Source: Odontocerum albicorne
Taxonomy: Eukaryota; Arthropoda; Insecta; Trichoptera; Odontoceridae
Reading direction: 5' to 3'
Length of the DNA stretch: 64,000 bases
NCBI GenBank assembly: GCA_949825065.1
Contig: OX463844.1
Location: 28,826,076-28,890,075, forward strand
Each line of letters starts with the position of its first letter. The stretch's first letter is position 1. The position numbers and the translations under genes were made by a program. The notes beneath the pieces are model-generated. The model had not been told where the DNA came from, made no database searches, and saw only the letters and a list, made by a program, of their open reading frames with translations. Positions 33,240-44,885 of the stretch are shown piece by piece.

Positions 33240-33495
33240 TGCAATCTCTTCCGATTCGTGTGCAGAATTCGCAAACCACGATCGATATCAAACGAATGGT
33301 TTTTTCGATTGAGTGGTCAGCGAGTTCGAAAAAAATAATTTTTTTACATCTCAACTGGTCTCTATCTTTTTTTTTCAATTTTTCTTTTTGCCTTGCCTAT
33401 ATAAAGTTCATTTTCACCTGACGAGGAAAACGACGACGTTGCAACCGGTAGTGAATTTAAATAAAACAGTGGTGAATACATAATAAACAACAACA
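33240..33495 (+). mobile_element. Penelope-like retroelement tail (terminal repeat relic)
   Basis: CTATATAAAG (33,397-33,406) is followed by TTCATTTTCACCTGACGAGG, an AACCGGTAGTGAATTTAAA segment and AATAAAACAGTGGTGAATAC. This order (TATA-like, hammerhead-like core, AATAAA-rich end) is what is known for the long terminal repeats of Penelope-like elements. The CCGGTAG...AATAAA-CAGTG end is shared with the foldback elements at 36.6 and 53.2 kb. No Penelope RT/GIY-YIG coding sequence is in the window. The left boundary is a guess. Confidence 0.4.
33413..33455 (+). ncRNA. Hammerhead-ribozyme-like motif (type I, degenerate)
   Basis: Stem I arms TTCAC (33,413-33,417) and GTGAA (33,451-33,455) are exactly complementary. 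Directly inside is CTGACGA (33,418-33,424), matching the invariant CUGANGA. Then come a weak stem II (AACG/CGTT) and GCAACCGGTA, which aligns with the GAAA + ACCGGU + cleavage A of Penelope hammerheads. The GAAA box is damaged (GCAA, or a two-base loss), so self-cleavage is unlikely. The placing of the parts is seen; the ribozyme origin is inference. Confidence 0.35.
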
Positions 33496-34033
33496 TATTT
33501 ATTTATTTAATTAAAAAATTATAAACATGACACACAGAATGAAACAAACGTCTTTTCAAAGATTCAAGAAATAAACTACAAATTATTTTTTGATTCTAAT
33601 GAACATTTGTAAAAAAACTTACAAACTCCAGGAGTTCACGATCTCTATTTCAGTATTGGAAGAGATGTAGCAATAAAGATTAAGTTGAAGATATTGGAGA
33701 GTATATCTACTATATCTCGTTTTTTTTTTGTTTTCATTGTGTTGTTTATTGGAGATAAGAAAACTGATTGCGGACTGTTAGTTAAATAAAGTACTGTTTT
33801 AATCTTGCTAATGTGTTTTAGTTTCACAAATAGGAGAAAAATAACCTTTATTTTAGATTTGTGGACTTATTTTTAATAGTTGTGATAAATTCTTGTCATT
33901 GACGTCGTTTTGTGTTTAACGGAAATTCTAAAATAAGTAAACGTGAACATATTTTAGGATTTCAAGAAAATGTTTCTTTAGCATAAAATAAACTAACAAT
34001 GGTGGATCATTGTGTTGAATTATTGTAAATTAA
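33496..34033. other. AT-rich sequence, nothing recognised
   Basis: No frames or repeats assigned. Confidence 0.4.
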
Positions 34034-34160
34034 ATTACACTTTCGTTATAAACATCACAACCGTTCTGGCCAACCTTAAATGGAAACCGGATAGGAATGT
34101 ATATTTTCAATAAATTGGCTTTCAACGGGAATCGAATCTGCAATCCCCGAGTTGAGCATG
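34034..34160 (-). mobile_element. tRNA-derived SINE (family S1), partial
   Basis: Minus strand: CATGCTCAACTCGGGGATTG, B box GATTCGATTCCCGTTG, AATTTATTGAAAATATAC, CTATCCGGTTTCCATTTAAG, and the tail TTATAACGAAAGTG. The first part of the head and the middle of the body are missing. Confidence 0.7.
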
Positions 34161-34704
34161 TAATTAAAATTAGGTAATTAATTACCGATTCCAATTGGAT
34201 TTTTTTCATGTTATATTTATACAATTATTAAATAATTCAAGAGTGTTTATATGCAAATTATTATTATTGATTTATGAGTTTTATGTATTTTGTTTCAAAA
34301 AATTAAAAATCAAAGAACACTTTTTTACATAGAAACTAGCTGTACTATGTACTGGCGCGTTTCTGTATAATACGAGTATTTATGATAGTGTGCTGACGTA
34401 AACAGTGCTTCATGACATTCATCAATTGTGTTCATGATTTAATAATAAGACTACGACAGTGAATGCTACTACGACATATCTTACCCATATTTTTATATGG
34501 AACTTAAGCGTGGATACTTATGCATTAAACACTCAGAAGCTTTAAATAATTCGAGATGTAGATACTCGAATATGGAAGGAAGCTGAAAATCAGTTGGATG
34601 GACAGTGTTTATATAAAAAAGATATAATTAGAAGTATATATGCAAAAGCTACCATATTTCGAAAATGCTATGCGCCACCCTGAAGAATAACAACTTTTTT
34701 ATGT
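34161..34704. other. AT-rich sequence, nothing recognised
   Basis: Part of 34,560-34,700 may belong to the retroelement relic downstream but is too decayed to translate convincingly. Confidence 0.35.
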
Positions 34705-34905
34705 CATAATTCTAGACAACGTGGAGGAATATCGATGCCCTGAGAAAAAAGTGAACATCATGGTTGAAAGGCCTGCGACAGTGGTTAAGACAAATAACTG
34801 TGCAGCAATTCCAGGGAGTCGTAAATAAAAACCTGATTTATTCGGTAATTGGACAACGCACTTCAAGACGATGGCATATGAAACATATGGAAGGATAGTA
34901 TTGAG
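34705..34905 (+). pseudogene. Non-LTR retrotransposon RT C-terminal relic
   Basis: Plus strand: a RGGISMP word, then after a frameshift SWLKGLRQWLRQITVQQFQG, then VVNKNLIYSVIGQRTSRRW. This fits the 'GRRRxSWLKNLRxWFG...ELFRxAVNK' end of a common arthropod non-LTR ORF2. Stops and at least one frameshift separate it from any upstream coding. The GATGATGAACACCAA repeat after it (34,917-34,965) may be its decayed 3' tail. The minus-strand frame here is a shadow. Confidence 0.55.
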
Positions 34906-34969
34906 CTGGGAATTCTGGATGATGAACACCAATATACTAAATGATGATGAACACCAAGATACTTAATGA

Positions 34970-36570
34970 AACGTGGCCGAAATTCTTGGTTAAATGTATT
35001 CCTTTTAATTTTGTCCACTGTTAGATTTTAGTGATTTTTTTGCAACGTGTCTGAGTGTACTTTATCAATACTTCATTAAAACCTGTAATTGTGGTTTTTA
35101 TAATTTTTTATAATATTGTACAATTATTTAAAAATTAAAATACAGCCCTTGTTATTAGGAAACACCCTTTTTTGTCCTATTCACCGAACTATTTCCTCTC
35201 TTTTCGATCTAATCTCGCTTTTTTTCTATCGGTAGTTTTAGTTCGTATATTTTCTTATATCATATAACTTCACATTTTGTTTTATACTCAGATTACCAAG
35301 ATTCTCACTGTATTGCAACTAATCAAAATAAAAGTCATAAATCAAACTTTTATTATTTAAAAATTAGTGAAAAATAGATAATTTACAAATTAGTGATGTA
35401 CAGTAAAGGGGTCGCGATTACTTTCAGCTTTCCAAAACCATAATGACAAAAACTCATAAGTTGTACACAAAGGTTTTAAAAAATTTAAAGAAATACCAAA
35501 AAGTATTAAATAAACAATACACATTCCGTTGTTTATATGATTTACATGTAAGGAAAAATTTCCAAATGTAAGAATAAATTTGAGTACCAATTGTTGAAGG
35601 GACAAAGATGCTACTGTAAGTTCTAAAATGTTAAACGACAGACGATAGTTAAACATAAGGGTATAATTAAATAATATATTTTTTAATTAAATGAATAAAC
35701 AGGCAAAGAAATGAAAATTTACAGATTTTTCTTCCATTAACTTAGTTGTCAAAAAAATATTCTTACTCTTTTAGTTTTGGCCATTTTTTTATTGATTTGA
35801 AAAAAAACTGTTTTTAGCATTTGTACAAGTGGATTTTAAACTAAAATTTGAAAGTTTTAGATTAAAAGAGATTAATTTTTGATGTTTCAGAAATATTTAT
35901 TTGAAATACGTGATAGTAAAAACCAACCGATACATTAATTAAACACTTGCGTACTTAGGTGATGAGGTAGCCATTTAGTCTTGTGATATCATGAACAAAA
36001 GTGCTTTTGATTTTTTCAAGGTCACTCCATACATGTTAAAGAACTTATAATACTCGTATGTTATATTTTGAATACTTTAAGTGAAATTTAATAAATATCC
36101 ATTACTTTTTCCATTCAATTCAAATTAACGAAGTTATTCCAGGTAATCTGCTTTAAAAGGATGTTTCGCAAAAACGATCCTTGTTGGGCCATATTTCTTC
36201 CATGTCATTACCCCTGTGTTGTCTCCGTTATCTATCCCTACGCCAGGATTCTAGATATGCAGCGAGGCAGGCCTACTAAACGAATTTTAAGGGATAACTA
36301 AGTTTTCTCTCCCACTAAGAAAACTATTGATTTAATGTTTGCCTACAAAACATAGTATATAGCAATTAATTTTGATACTTTGGTGACAATTTTTGGTAAA
36401 TAATTGACATGAATAAAAGAAAAATATGACCTACCCACACTGAATGTTATAGAGATAACAAGTATTTAAAAATAATCTTTGAACTTTTTCAAAATTCATT
36501 AATTTGTAATATAATACTTACCTTTCATTATTTTCTACATTTAAATCTTCAAATTAACCTTTATTTCAAA
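34970..36570. other. AT-rich sequence, nothing recognised
   Basis: The 88-codon minus frame (35,390-35,656) has no recognisable motif. No repeats assigned. Confidence 0.45.
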
Positions 36571-36575
36571 TATTA

Positions 36576-36812
36576 TTTATAGTAAAGACATTGTAGAGGT
36601 TTAAAGACATTGTAATTTGCTATATCAAACACTGTTTATTCCACTTTATGTAACGATATAACCATATCGGTTTCAAGGTTTTCACCTCATCATCAGGGGA
36701 ACAGTCTTGTTTGTGCTCCTCTGATGATGAGGGGAAAACCTTGAAACCGGTAGGGGCATACCGTTATGTAAAGTGGAATAAACAGTGTTTGATAAAACAA
36801 ATTACAATTAAT
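36576..36812. mobile_element. Foldback element with Penelope-like arms (short form)
   Basis: Left arm (about 36,596-36,699) and right arm (about 36,718-36,808) are inverted copies of each other: CACTGTTTATTCCACTTTAT / ATGTAAAGTGGAATAAACAG, then GGTTTCAAGGTTTTCACC / its complement, meeting at a short centre with ACAGTCTTGTTTGTG. The sequence left of the left arm (GAGGTTTAAAGACATTGTAA) is also found left of the 53.2 kb element, so both derive from one structured progenitor. Each arm carries a hammerhead-like core pointing outward. Confidence 0.7.
36713..36758 (+). ncRNA. Hammerhead-ribozyme-like motif in the foldback right arm
   Basis: CTGATGA (36,721-36,727) then GAGG/CCTT stem II arms, GAAAC (36,743-36,747) and CGGTA; so both invariant boxes and the ACCGGT stem III palindrome are intact. 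GTGCTCCT just upstream and AGGGGCAT just downstream can pair over eight bases (two wobble pairs), giving stem I. That pairing would use the A expected at the cleavage site, and one extra T precedes stem II, so the fold is imperfect. The left arm has the same boxes on the minus strand (CTGATGA at 36,690-36,696). Confidence 0.35.
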
Positions 36813-39308
36813 TTCAAATGTTAATAAATATAACATCAGGCATTACTCTATTTGTGTTAGCAGAGGAATCAAAGTGCCAAACGTTTCTATGACGACATAT
36901 TGTATACATCCTCTTATACAGTTCTTGCAGTAGCGATTAGTTCTTACTTTTCTTTCTTTAAACACTTTTGATCTCATAAAAAAAAATAATAGTATCATTA
37001 AATTTTTCTTCGATGCTTGTATCAGTATTAAAAGCGAATTATTTTCCCTATAAAACTTGCCATTTAGTAGCATTTGCCAAAAAATAATCTATTAGGCCAA
37101 GTATTCTTGAACAACATTAAATATTTTCATAAAGATGAGTTTAGAGCAAGAATGTAAGAAAAAAGTAATTGCAGATTAAAAATCAAAATACGATTCACGT
37201 TTGTTATATAGTATACAATATTTCTTATATTGCTGATAACATCACATACATGGTTTTGACTCGAGTTCAGTTTCAGATTCTGGTGTTGCCAGATCTAAAA
37301 TGAAATCTCTAGGCCGAGTACAGTGAACGGTTATTGCTGAACATGTTGTTGGGTGTCTAAAGAAAGATTCTGCTTTAAGGATGAAATAAACCGCTCTTGA
37401 TTATTCCTCTGTGGGGCGAATCGCCTTATTACAATGTTGCAGTCTCTGATATCTTGTGTATGCATTTAATTTTCTCTGCTTTCCATTGTATTCCTTAAAA
37501 TATTTTTATTTTGAAAACATTTATGGTCGTTATATTCGCTTTGAATACGTTATTATCAGGATTATTATCAATGTAAAACTTTTTAATCTCTAATCTAATA
37601 TTTAAAGACTTTATAGTCATTCATAAATAAGTTTGGGAGCCAATACGACGCATTACTTTCTGTAATTTTTTACCATTAGAAAGCATAATTTTAAACTTAA
37701 ATTATTTTGATGGAAAGGCAAACCGTCGAGAACAAGCGCAGAACAATCCTAAAAACTTTCCATCTTTGTGAATTTGAAAACTATTTCACTGGGCAAGGCT
37801 TATGACAAAGTAGTATCATTACTTAATCAAAAATTCATCTAAACATTAACATACAATGCTAAAAATTGCTTTTTTAAACAGAATTTTGGTTGAAAGATGC
37901 ATTTCGATATATACTACAATACATATTTATTTTTCTAAGACAAATTACTCACAGAATCCACTTTTAAAGTGCTATTTCATTTATGAATATCACCTCCAAA
38001 GCACCATTAAAAATATCAAAGGTATTAAGATTCGGTTTATTACGACAAGAATAACGAAAGGGATTGCCGAAAAGAATTGTAGGTTTTAAAAATAAAACCA
38101 TAAAAACAATTTAAAGACAAAAAAATGGCAGTAGCAAGTCTACTTGCGGATCTACTATGTTGTTTAATAGAAAGGACAACACTACCACGTAAGATATTGT
38201 TTGGGAACAAATAAATATGAAATTTCAAGTGGTCAAAATTAAAACAGCAGTGTGTTCAATAAAAATATGCATCACACTATAGAGTAATCGAACTATAGTA
38301 TGTCCAAAAAAGAGACAATGCCAAGAATTTTAAAAACTAAATATAAACGAATAACCATTACCCGTGACGAGTGTAATATAATACACAATATAAAGTAGGG
38401 TATTTGACACTAGTGCCATCGGAAATAACTATGTTAGCTAAAGGGTGATAGACATAACATAATATACGAAGTAATCGAGACTTAAAATCACGAGCAAATA
38501 CATATAACGCTTAAAATCGAGGGTAAATACGTATAACGCTTAAGAAGCGTAAATTACTGAAATGATTTAATGTCTTTACAAATTGCACTCGAAGACTATT
38601 ATTGTAATATATTTGATAAGCTATGCGAGTCCACCTCACATGTTCTAAGACTTCAAGATGTCTAATTTTAAAACATAAAACCAAAGCAGAAAATATGATA
38701 TGTTAATAAATAGTAATAAAAGAAATACTCGTAAATGCTATGAACAAGTATATACTAATCTCAATACTAATCTGATTTTTCATTTCTTCGGATCTAATTT
38801 CATTTTCGTGGCAGGGAAAATAATCATTTCATATCTTTCTCCCCCTTTCTGCCTTTGAAATCTTATATCTTCCTATTCACCTAAGGTTTTCATTAGATCC
38901 CTATCGGGAAACAGCATTCAATCTGTAGAGCCATTAAACCAAGATGGTTCTGGTGTGATTACTTTTCCGCGGGAAGTAAGGAAATGAGCAATAGCTTGAG
39001 GAAATATTATTGGAAGATGTTGGAACGTAATAAATACAAGGCTTTGAATACGGCGGAGAAACAAAATACAAAATGTCAATTCCAACAGATGTCACAAATT
39101 GTCAGTGTTGCTTAGAATATACTCGTAGTATTTTTTTAATGTCTCAGAATCCGTTACATTTGTAAACGAGATTACCTCAATATACTCGTACAAGTATATG
39201 AGACGAAAGTTTATATACAGAAATATAAATACATATGAATACTAATATTTTTTTCCAAATTTAAAACATAAAAGTTAACAGGGAGTTGCAAAAATATGTG
39301 TCTACTAA
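36813..39308. other. AT-rich sequence; one small tandem repeat
   Basis: Two copies of a 27-base unit (CGAGxxxAAATACxTATAACGC) stand in tandem at 38,491-38,544. A GC-richer patch at 37,250-37,450 has no readable coding. Several TACTCGTA words cluster at 38,726-39,190. The 60-80-codon frames here (for example 37,856-38,089) are unassigned. Confidence 0.4.
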
Positions 39309-39310
39309 TA

Positions 39311-40557
39311 GGTTAGTCGAAAAGTTTTGAAAGCGACATCTATGGAGCAGTAGAAAAACCAAAATTTATACGCCATTTTAATATTTCATCTTTCATAAGA
39401 ACGTACTCAAAATTTCATTTCGATCTGTCAATTCATTCTTTGTTTACAAGCCATTTGAAGTTGACGTGTCAGTGTATTTTTTAACAATGGAAAAATCCGA
39501 ATATCTTGCAGTGATTAAATTCTTTGTTTTGGAAGGTTTATCGGCTTCTGAGATCCATGCAAAGATGGTGAAAGTATTAAAGGAGTCTTCTCCTTCATTT
39601 CCAACCGTTCACCGATGAGTTTTGGAGTTTAAGCGTGGTCGTACAAGCGTTGAAGACGATCCACGCTCAGGACGTCCAAAAAGTGCATCAACACCAGAAA
39701 TCATAGCGAAAATACAGGATATGGTTTTGGAAGATCTCACATGGAACAACATGCCATATTTTGGCTGAAGTTTTGGATTTTAAAAAACTGTGTGCACAAT
39801 GGGTGCCGCATTTGCTAACAATGCAACAAAAACACGTTCGAATGCGACTTTCTGAGCAACATTTGGAGCAATTTCGAAAAGATAAAAAGGATTTTCTGCG
39901 TCGATTCATCACTATGAATGAGACTTGGGTCTACCACCATGATCCTGAATCAAAACAAGAGGCTAAGGAGTGGTGTGAACCAGGCACTTTGGCTCCGAAG
40001 CGAGTTCGTGTCCAGAAATCGGCCAAGAAGGCGTAAGCGTCAGTTTTTTGGGATGCAAAAGGAATTTTATTGATAGATTATCTCCAAACTGGTAAGACAA
40101 TCAACTCTGATTATTATTGTGACCTTTTGGACCAGTTGGATGAAAAAAATTGTGAAAAAAGACCCGGTTTGCAGAAGAAAAAAATCATTTTTCATCAAGA
40201 CAATGCACTTGCTCACACAGCTCAAAAAACCATCGCGAAAATCAGTGAATTGGGGTACTAATTGTTGCAGCATCCACCCTATTCGCCAAATTTAGCTCCC
40301 TCTGACTTTTGGCTTATCTCACACCTCAAAAAATGCCTTCGTGGAAAGCATTTTTCATCAAACGAAGAGGTTATAGCCGTCGTAGAGGAGTATTTTGCAG
40401 GCCTTCCAGAAAGTCACTTCCGTGATGGGACAACAAAGTTGGAAGATCGTTGGACTAAGTGTATTGATCTTATGGGAGACTATACTGAGCAATAAAAGTG
40501 ATTTCCCCCCAAAAAAAATGTATTTTCATTTCCGCTTTCAAAACTTTTTGACTAACC
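39311..40557 (+). mobile_element. Full-length mariner element
   Basis: Inverted ends GGTTAGTCGAAAAGTTTTGA and GGTTAGTCAAAAAGTTTTGA (right end, minus strand) match over about 26 bases with one difference. They are bounded by TA at 39,309-39,310 and 40,558-40,559. Length 1247 bp is near the autonomous size. The encoded transposase is broken (next entry), so it is an immobile but structurally almost complete copy. Confidence 0.93.
39487..40495 (+). pseudogene. Mariner transposase, inactivated
   Basis: The ATG at 39,487 begins MEKSEYLAVIKFFVLEGLS, a typical mariner N-terminus. A TGA at 39,616 replaces a Trp codon; FKRGRTSVEDDPRSGRPK follows. A deletion/frameshift near 39,745 removes most of the second HTH. 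The frame resumes as LDFKKLCAQWVPHLLT. MNETWVYHH carries Asn where the first catalytic Asp is expected. HQDNALAH keeps the second Asp, and SPNLAPSDF keeps the third at the DD34D spacing. Further stops: TAA at 40,034-40,036 and TAA at 40,259-40,261. The C-terminus (GTTKLEDRWTKCIDLMGDY) is intact to 40,495. With an altered catalytic residue and several stops it cannot act. Confidence 0.93.
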
Positions 40558-40799
40558 TAGTATTTTAATGATTATAAAGTTTATATTTAATGCTTACTAT
40601 ATAACGTTCCCTTTGACGTTCACAATAAATCATATAAATGTATTCTTTATACTTAGTGGATGCATTTTTATTGCGACAGCCTGTATTTATACATAGAAAA
40701 GTTCTAAAACATATTTAAATTAAAAAGGAAATGTAAAAGAAAAACGGGAAAAAATGTGAGACAATTCGGATTTGAACTATTAATCATTACTCTCTAGAT

Positions 40800-40972
40800 C
40801 AGTGCTTCCCAATTACTTTCATGTAACGGCCCCCTAAATCTGAAGTAATTAATTCCCCCCCCCCCCCCCCCACAAACCTAAAAACTATACTCACATGAAT
40901 ATTTGTACTTTGTACTGAATATTTTCGCGACCCCCACGAGAAATCCCGCGGCCTCCAATTCGGGAAGCACTG
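40800..40972. mobile_element. hAT-type MITE with perfect target duplication
   Basis: Ends CAGTGCTTCCC and GGGAAGCACTG are perfect 11-base inverted repeats, of the CAGxGxTTCxCAA type usual for hAT elements. CTCTAGAT occurs immediately before (40,792-40,799) and after (40,973-40,980): an exact 8-bp target site duplication, diagnostic of hAT transposition. The 173-bp body is non-coding and includes a poly-C tract (40,854-40,871) and CGCGACCCCCACGAG. The perfect duplication suggests a fairly recent insertion. Confidence 0.93.
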
Positions 40973-40980
40973 CTCTAGAT

Positions 40981-41671
40981 AACAGCTTTATTAATTAATG
41001 TATCGTCTCTCGTGTCACTCTTTCAGTATTTTATATATACCAACACTAGTATATTCATCTTTTACACCTTATTTTACTATTAATCATTTGTATTTTTAAA
41101 TGGTAATATTTTTTCTGTATTCATTCTGAACACAATTCGATGTGTTACGAGGATATTAAACTATAAATTGTATATGTCCCGCCATCTATAGGTAACTGAC
41201 CGAAACATAATATTAAATAAATATCTGTTCCGTAAGTGTTATAGTCGGATATACTCGTATAATATATTGTAAAATAGTAATTAGGCTTTGCCAATTATTT
41301 GTTCCACTTCTCCCGCATAAAAACTTTAAATTGTTTATTAATCGATACATCTAGGGACTGTTATTGACTTGCTGGACCCCCAAAGGTGATAGCTAATTTT
41401 GTGTTAATTTGTTTTAGATTCTTTTGGTTGATTCTAACATGTTCCCACGCATGAATAATATACACCTCACTCACGAGCTAGCCAATGAGCACTTATTTAT
41501 GCTGTAACATATCAGTGGTGTCGGACGTCTGCATTTGTTTTGCGCGCTAAATTAACTGTCAAATGAATATAGAGAGATTTGATAGGTATAGAAACATATA
41601 AAACAAAGTCACTTAAATCAAGTAAAAGAAGTGAATAAAAATATTAAACACAGGTTTTAAAATTAAACCTT
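40981..41671. other. AT-rich sequence, nothing recognised
   Basis: No frames or repeats assigned; TACTCGTA at 41,252. Confidence 0.4.
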
Positions 41672-41860
41672 TGTATATTGAACAACATAATTGGCTTATT
41701 GACTTGTATGAACCTCTTTCAATGAACCAAAACGATGTGAAAAAAACCTTGGAAGGAAAACTAGACGGGGCAATTTAAAAAAAATGGATTCCAACGGGAA
41801 TCGAACCCACAACCCCCGGGCTGGGAGACACGCGTCTTGCCAACTAGGGCACGGAGGTCG
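41672..41860 (-). mobile_element. tRNA-derived SINE (family S1), best-preserved head
   Basis: Minus strand: CGACCTCCGTGCCCTAGTTG (A box TGCCCTAGTTGG), GCAAGACGCGTGTCTCCCAG, CCCGGGGGTTGTGGGTTCGA with B box GGTTCGATTCC, CCGTTGGAATCC, then CTAGTTTTCCTTCCAAGG and a diverged body to CAATAAGCCAATTATG. Both promoter boxes look consensus-like. The tRNA of origin cannot be named from this copy. Confidence 0.82.
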
Positions 41861-44684
41861 TTAAAAGCATAAAAAGGAATGCATGTATAATATTTCTTTG
41901 GGTAGTTTACATTAATTTCTGCAGACACTTATTACTGCCTTTCACCTTCGGACCATAAGATGCACTTTGGACTATACGTACCTCAATTTTAAGCTGGTTA
42001 AAAGGTTAAACTTTTTGCACTTTTTTTAATTTAGTGCTTTCCTTGTTTTCAAAGTAAAAAGGTTTGACTTTCAGTTCTTTTCCTTTATGAAACTGAAGAA
42101 AAAGTCAAACAATGATTATTTTAATATTGAAGTCACAAAAAATTATACCACCAATGCTCTACCACAGTTTGGTGCATAGATCAATGGATTATGTAAAACT
42201 TGTCATGTACTCGTATATCTATCGTAAGCTTTTTGAATGGTGATATCTGTTTATTGGCTTTCCTAGTTAACCAGTCTTTTTTTAACTTCATCCTTTACTG
42301 TTCATACAGTGGAACTCTGGAATCAGTTACCAACCAATGCGTTACTACTTCCGTCAGTGGCACATTATAAAATTCTCAATTTTAAGTAATCAATGATACG
42401 TGTTTAATTAACGTTATTGTTTTTTTATCCAATATCTCTTAATTTTTTCATTGAGTGAAACTATTTCACTTAGATTGGTACACATTAATTATGTACAAAT
42501 GCATAATAATTTTTGTGACAACGTAACTTCCTTTATTTACTTTTCTCTCTTTGGTTAGAAGAGATTGATGCCAGAAATTAAGCCCGCTCTTTTGCTCTAC
42601 AATGAAGTGTTCAATACATAAAATAAACATATAAATATTATATATTATGCAGCACAGCATTAAATATCTCCATTTTCATGTAAATGCAAATCTCGTTTCT
42701 CAACTAAGTAACACGTTATTTTTTCGTTTTCTATCAATAACGGATACCAATTGTTTTGGAACTCTAGTCAGATATAAAGTTAAATATATACATAACTTAC
42801 GAAAAGAGGAACGAATCGTTTCAGCTTCAAAATCCATTTTGATACGTTTCCTTTGTTTTCAAATTCAACGACGATTCTCGGCTGTATGCAAAAATTGCTC
42901 TGAATACATTTTTATCTTTGCTGGAAAATTGTTCCGAGTGATATTTTCCATCTTTTATTCTGTGTAAACAGTAAAGGAGGCAGGAGGGAGGACACAGCCC
43001 CAGATATGTTGAGTTTGCTCAGATTTAATCTTACAATTGCAAGTCACAAATAAAACGAAAATTCAAATACCATGCCCCACGGCGTTCCTTGAGAACTTTA
43101 GTATTTTATTCCAGAAATGTTTTACAAACGACTTTAAAATCACGTTTTCGTTTTGCGGTTATTGCATTAAAAGGTTTCCCTCTTAAAAGAAAGAGAACTC
43201 TTGTTTGCTTTTCAATTTGACTCTCAAAAAAGATCCTGTGCCGTTAAAGATTTGGTTTTACCTTCTGCAGTTTGAAAATAATCAGTTCATTACTACATTC
43301 GTGAAAATCAGTCACGCTGTCTGTATATTTGGTGATTTCAAATGAATTTATTCTCGCGTTTTCACTATGGTAAAATAATTTAAGAGGCATTTTAAAATGA
43401 TGTATTAAAAAGTGAAGAATTAAATATATTTCCTTGGTTTAAATGTAACCTGTTTATAAATCTGCCTTTATTGTTAGATGTATTTGTAGATGAAAAAATA
43501 TGAATACATTTTTAATAAAAATAAAGGGCGAAGGAGATTTTGTGAGTATTGAAAATGTCGAGTTAGTCTTGCATAATTTATGATGTCACCGTTCTTCGTC
43601 GATTCCTCATGATTGAGGATCGTGATCTGTGGTCTATCTGCCCAACTCTGCATAAGACGATCCTCCCCCTCTCCCCATTTGCGCCTCTCAGAATATTGTC
43701 ACAAGGGACCTTGTTACGTTCGTGACTTGGAAAGTGACGCAACAGGGTCCGGGGGTGGGGGGGGGGGGGAATGAATATAATGTTGGCTTGTATTAGAATT
43801 CTAAAATTCTAAAGTTAATTAAATTGAATAGTACTTTAGAGAGTTTTGATGATGTATGCAAAAATAAACGCACATTATCCCAGATTTGAGATTAGAGAAA
43901 CATAACATCGCTTAGTATGGAATATTAAAATTAATTCATTTTAACGGAAAACAACTCTAAAATACATGTTTAGCTGACTTGACATTTTTTACATTAAAAA
44001 AGTAGGTATGTTTTAAAATAACCACAAAATGTATTTTGTAGTTTGAATCCTTTTTGTATATAAGCATTCGATTGCAGTTCAGTACAATCTGTGTAGTTTT
44101 AAAAACATTCTTTTGTACAAGTAAAAGTGTCAAATTAAAAACTTTAATTGAGAAGCACTTTAAGTGAAGCACACAACCAACATTTGAAAGGCAATGAGTT
44201 AGGGTCAAAGAAAATTCAGACTAAACAACCCTACTCCCCATTTCGGCAGCAGTAATACCCTCTTTTGAGTCCTCGGAACAATCCACCTGGAGTTAGACAA
44301 TGACATCCCTGATGGGAAATCCCTACTTGTCTAACCAGCTAACAAACCGATCTTAACGCGAGGCTACAACCCTGAATTATATTCGAACGGGTCTGGTCTA
44401 GGTATAAACAAGAATAAAGACGTTGCGTAGGAAAAAATACTGTGTGGTATTTGCATTAATTGTGTTGGGAAAGTTGTTTTGGGATATTTCAAAGAATAAC
44501 AATAATAAAAGAATAAATTATCATATATAATGCCGTTTAGAGAGTAGTCTCTCCTCCAGAGCAATTTATATCGGGATTCGAAACCACTATTATTGGAATG
44601 TTTAAAATGTAACATTGAAAAATATCAATGTTAAGATAGGATCGGCTGCAGCTGCTGCTATTAGATTATGAACTCTATAACACA
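41861..44684. other. AT-rich sequence with small structures, no genes
   Basis: The 106-codon plus frame 42,647-42,967 is Phe/Ile/Lys-rich without a domain; I treat it as chance. CCTCATGATTGAGG (about 43,606) forms a small hairpin in a GC-richer patch (43,580-43,770) that ends in a poly-G run (43,754-43,769). GTTAGACAA (44,292) and TTGTCTAAC (44,327) are perfect 9-base inverted arms. Confidence 0.4.
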
Positions 44685-44885
44685 TTTGTCGAGAAAACCG
44701 CAGAAAACGTACCAAGCGAAGACGAACCACAAAGAAACTTTGATATACCTTATGATACGTAAAACTCATACATTCAATTTTAGATGAAGTATAGTGTATG
44801 CGTGTACCACGTTCATATATAATCATTCATTTAAATAAGCCCTCCAAAAAAAAGTAGCATTTTAGTGCTTTTTGAATCTGACGCA
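44685..44885. repeat. Dispersed repeat, copy 2 (pairs with 495-760)
   Basis: Shared order of words with 495-760: CGCAGAAAACGTACCAAG, CACAAAGAAACTTTGATAT, AAGTATAGTGTATGCGTGT, ATATAATCATTCATTTAAAT and AAGCCCTCCAAAA. Class unknown; no ends or coding visible. Confidence 0.5.

Noticed and set aside
42647..42967. 106-codon plus-strand open frame
   Set aside because: Composition is what AT-rich sequence gives by chance (Phe, Ile, Lys, Ser); no domain, no repeat origin.
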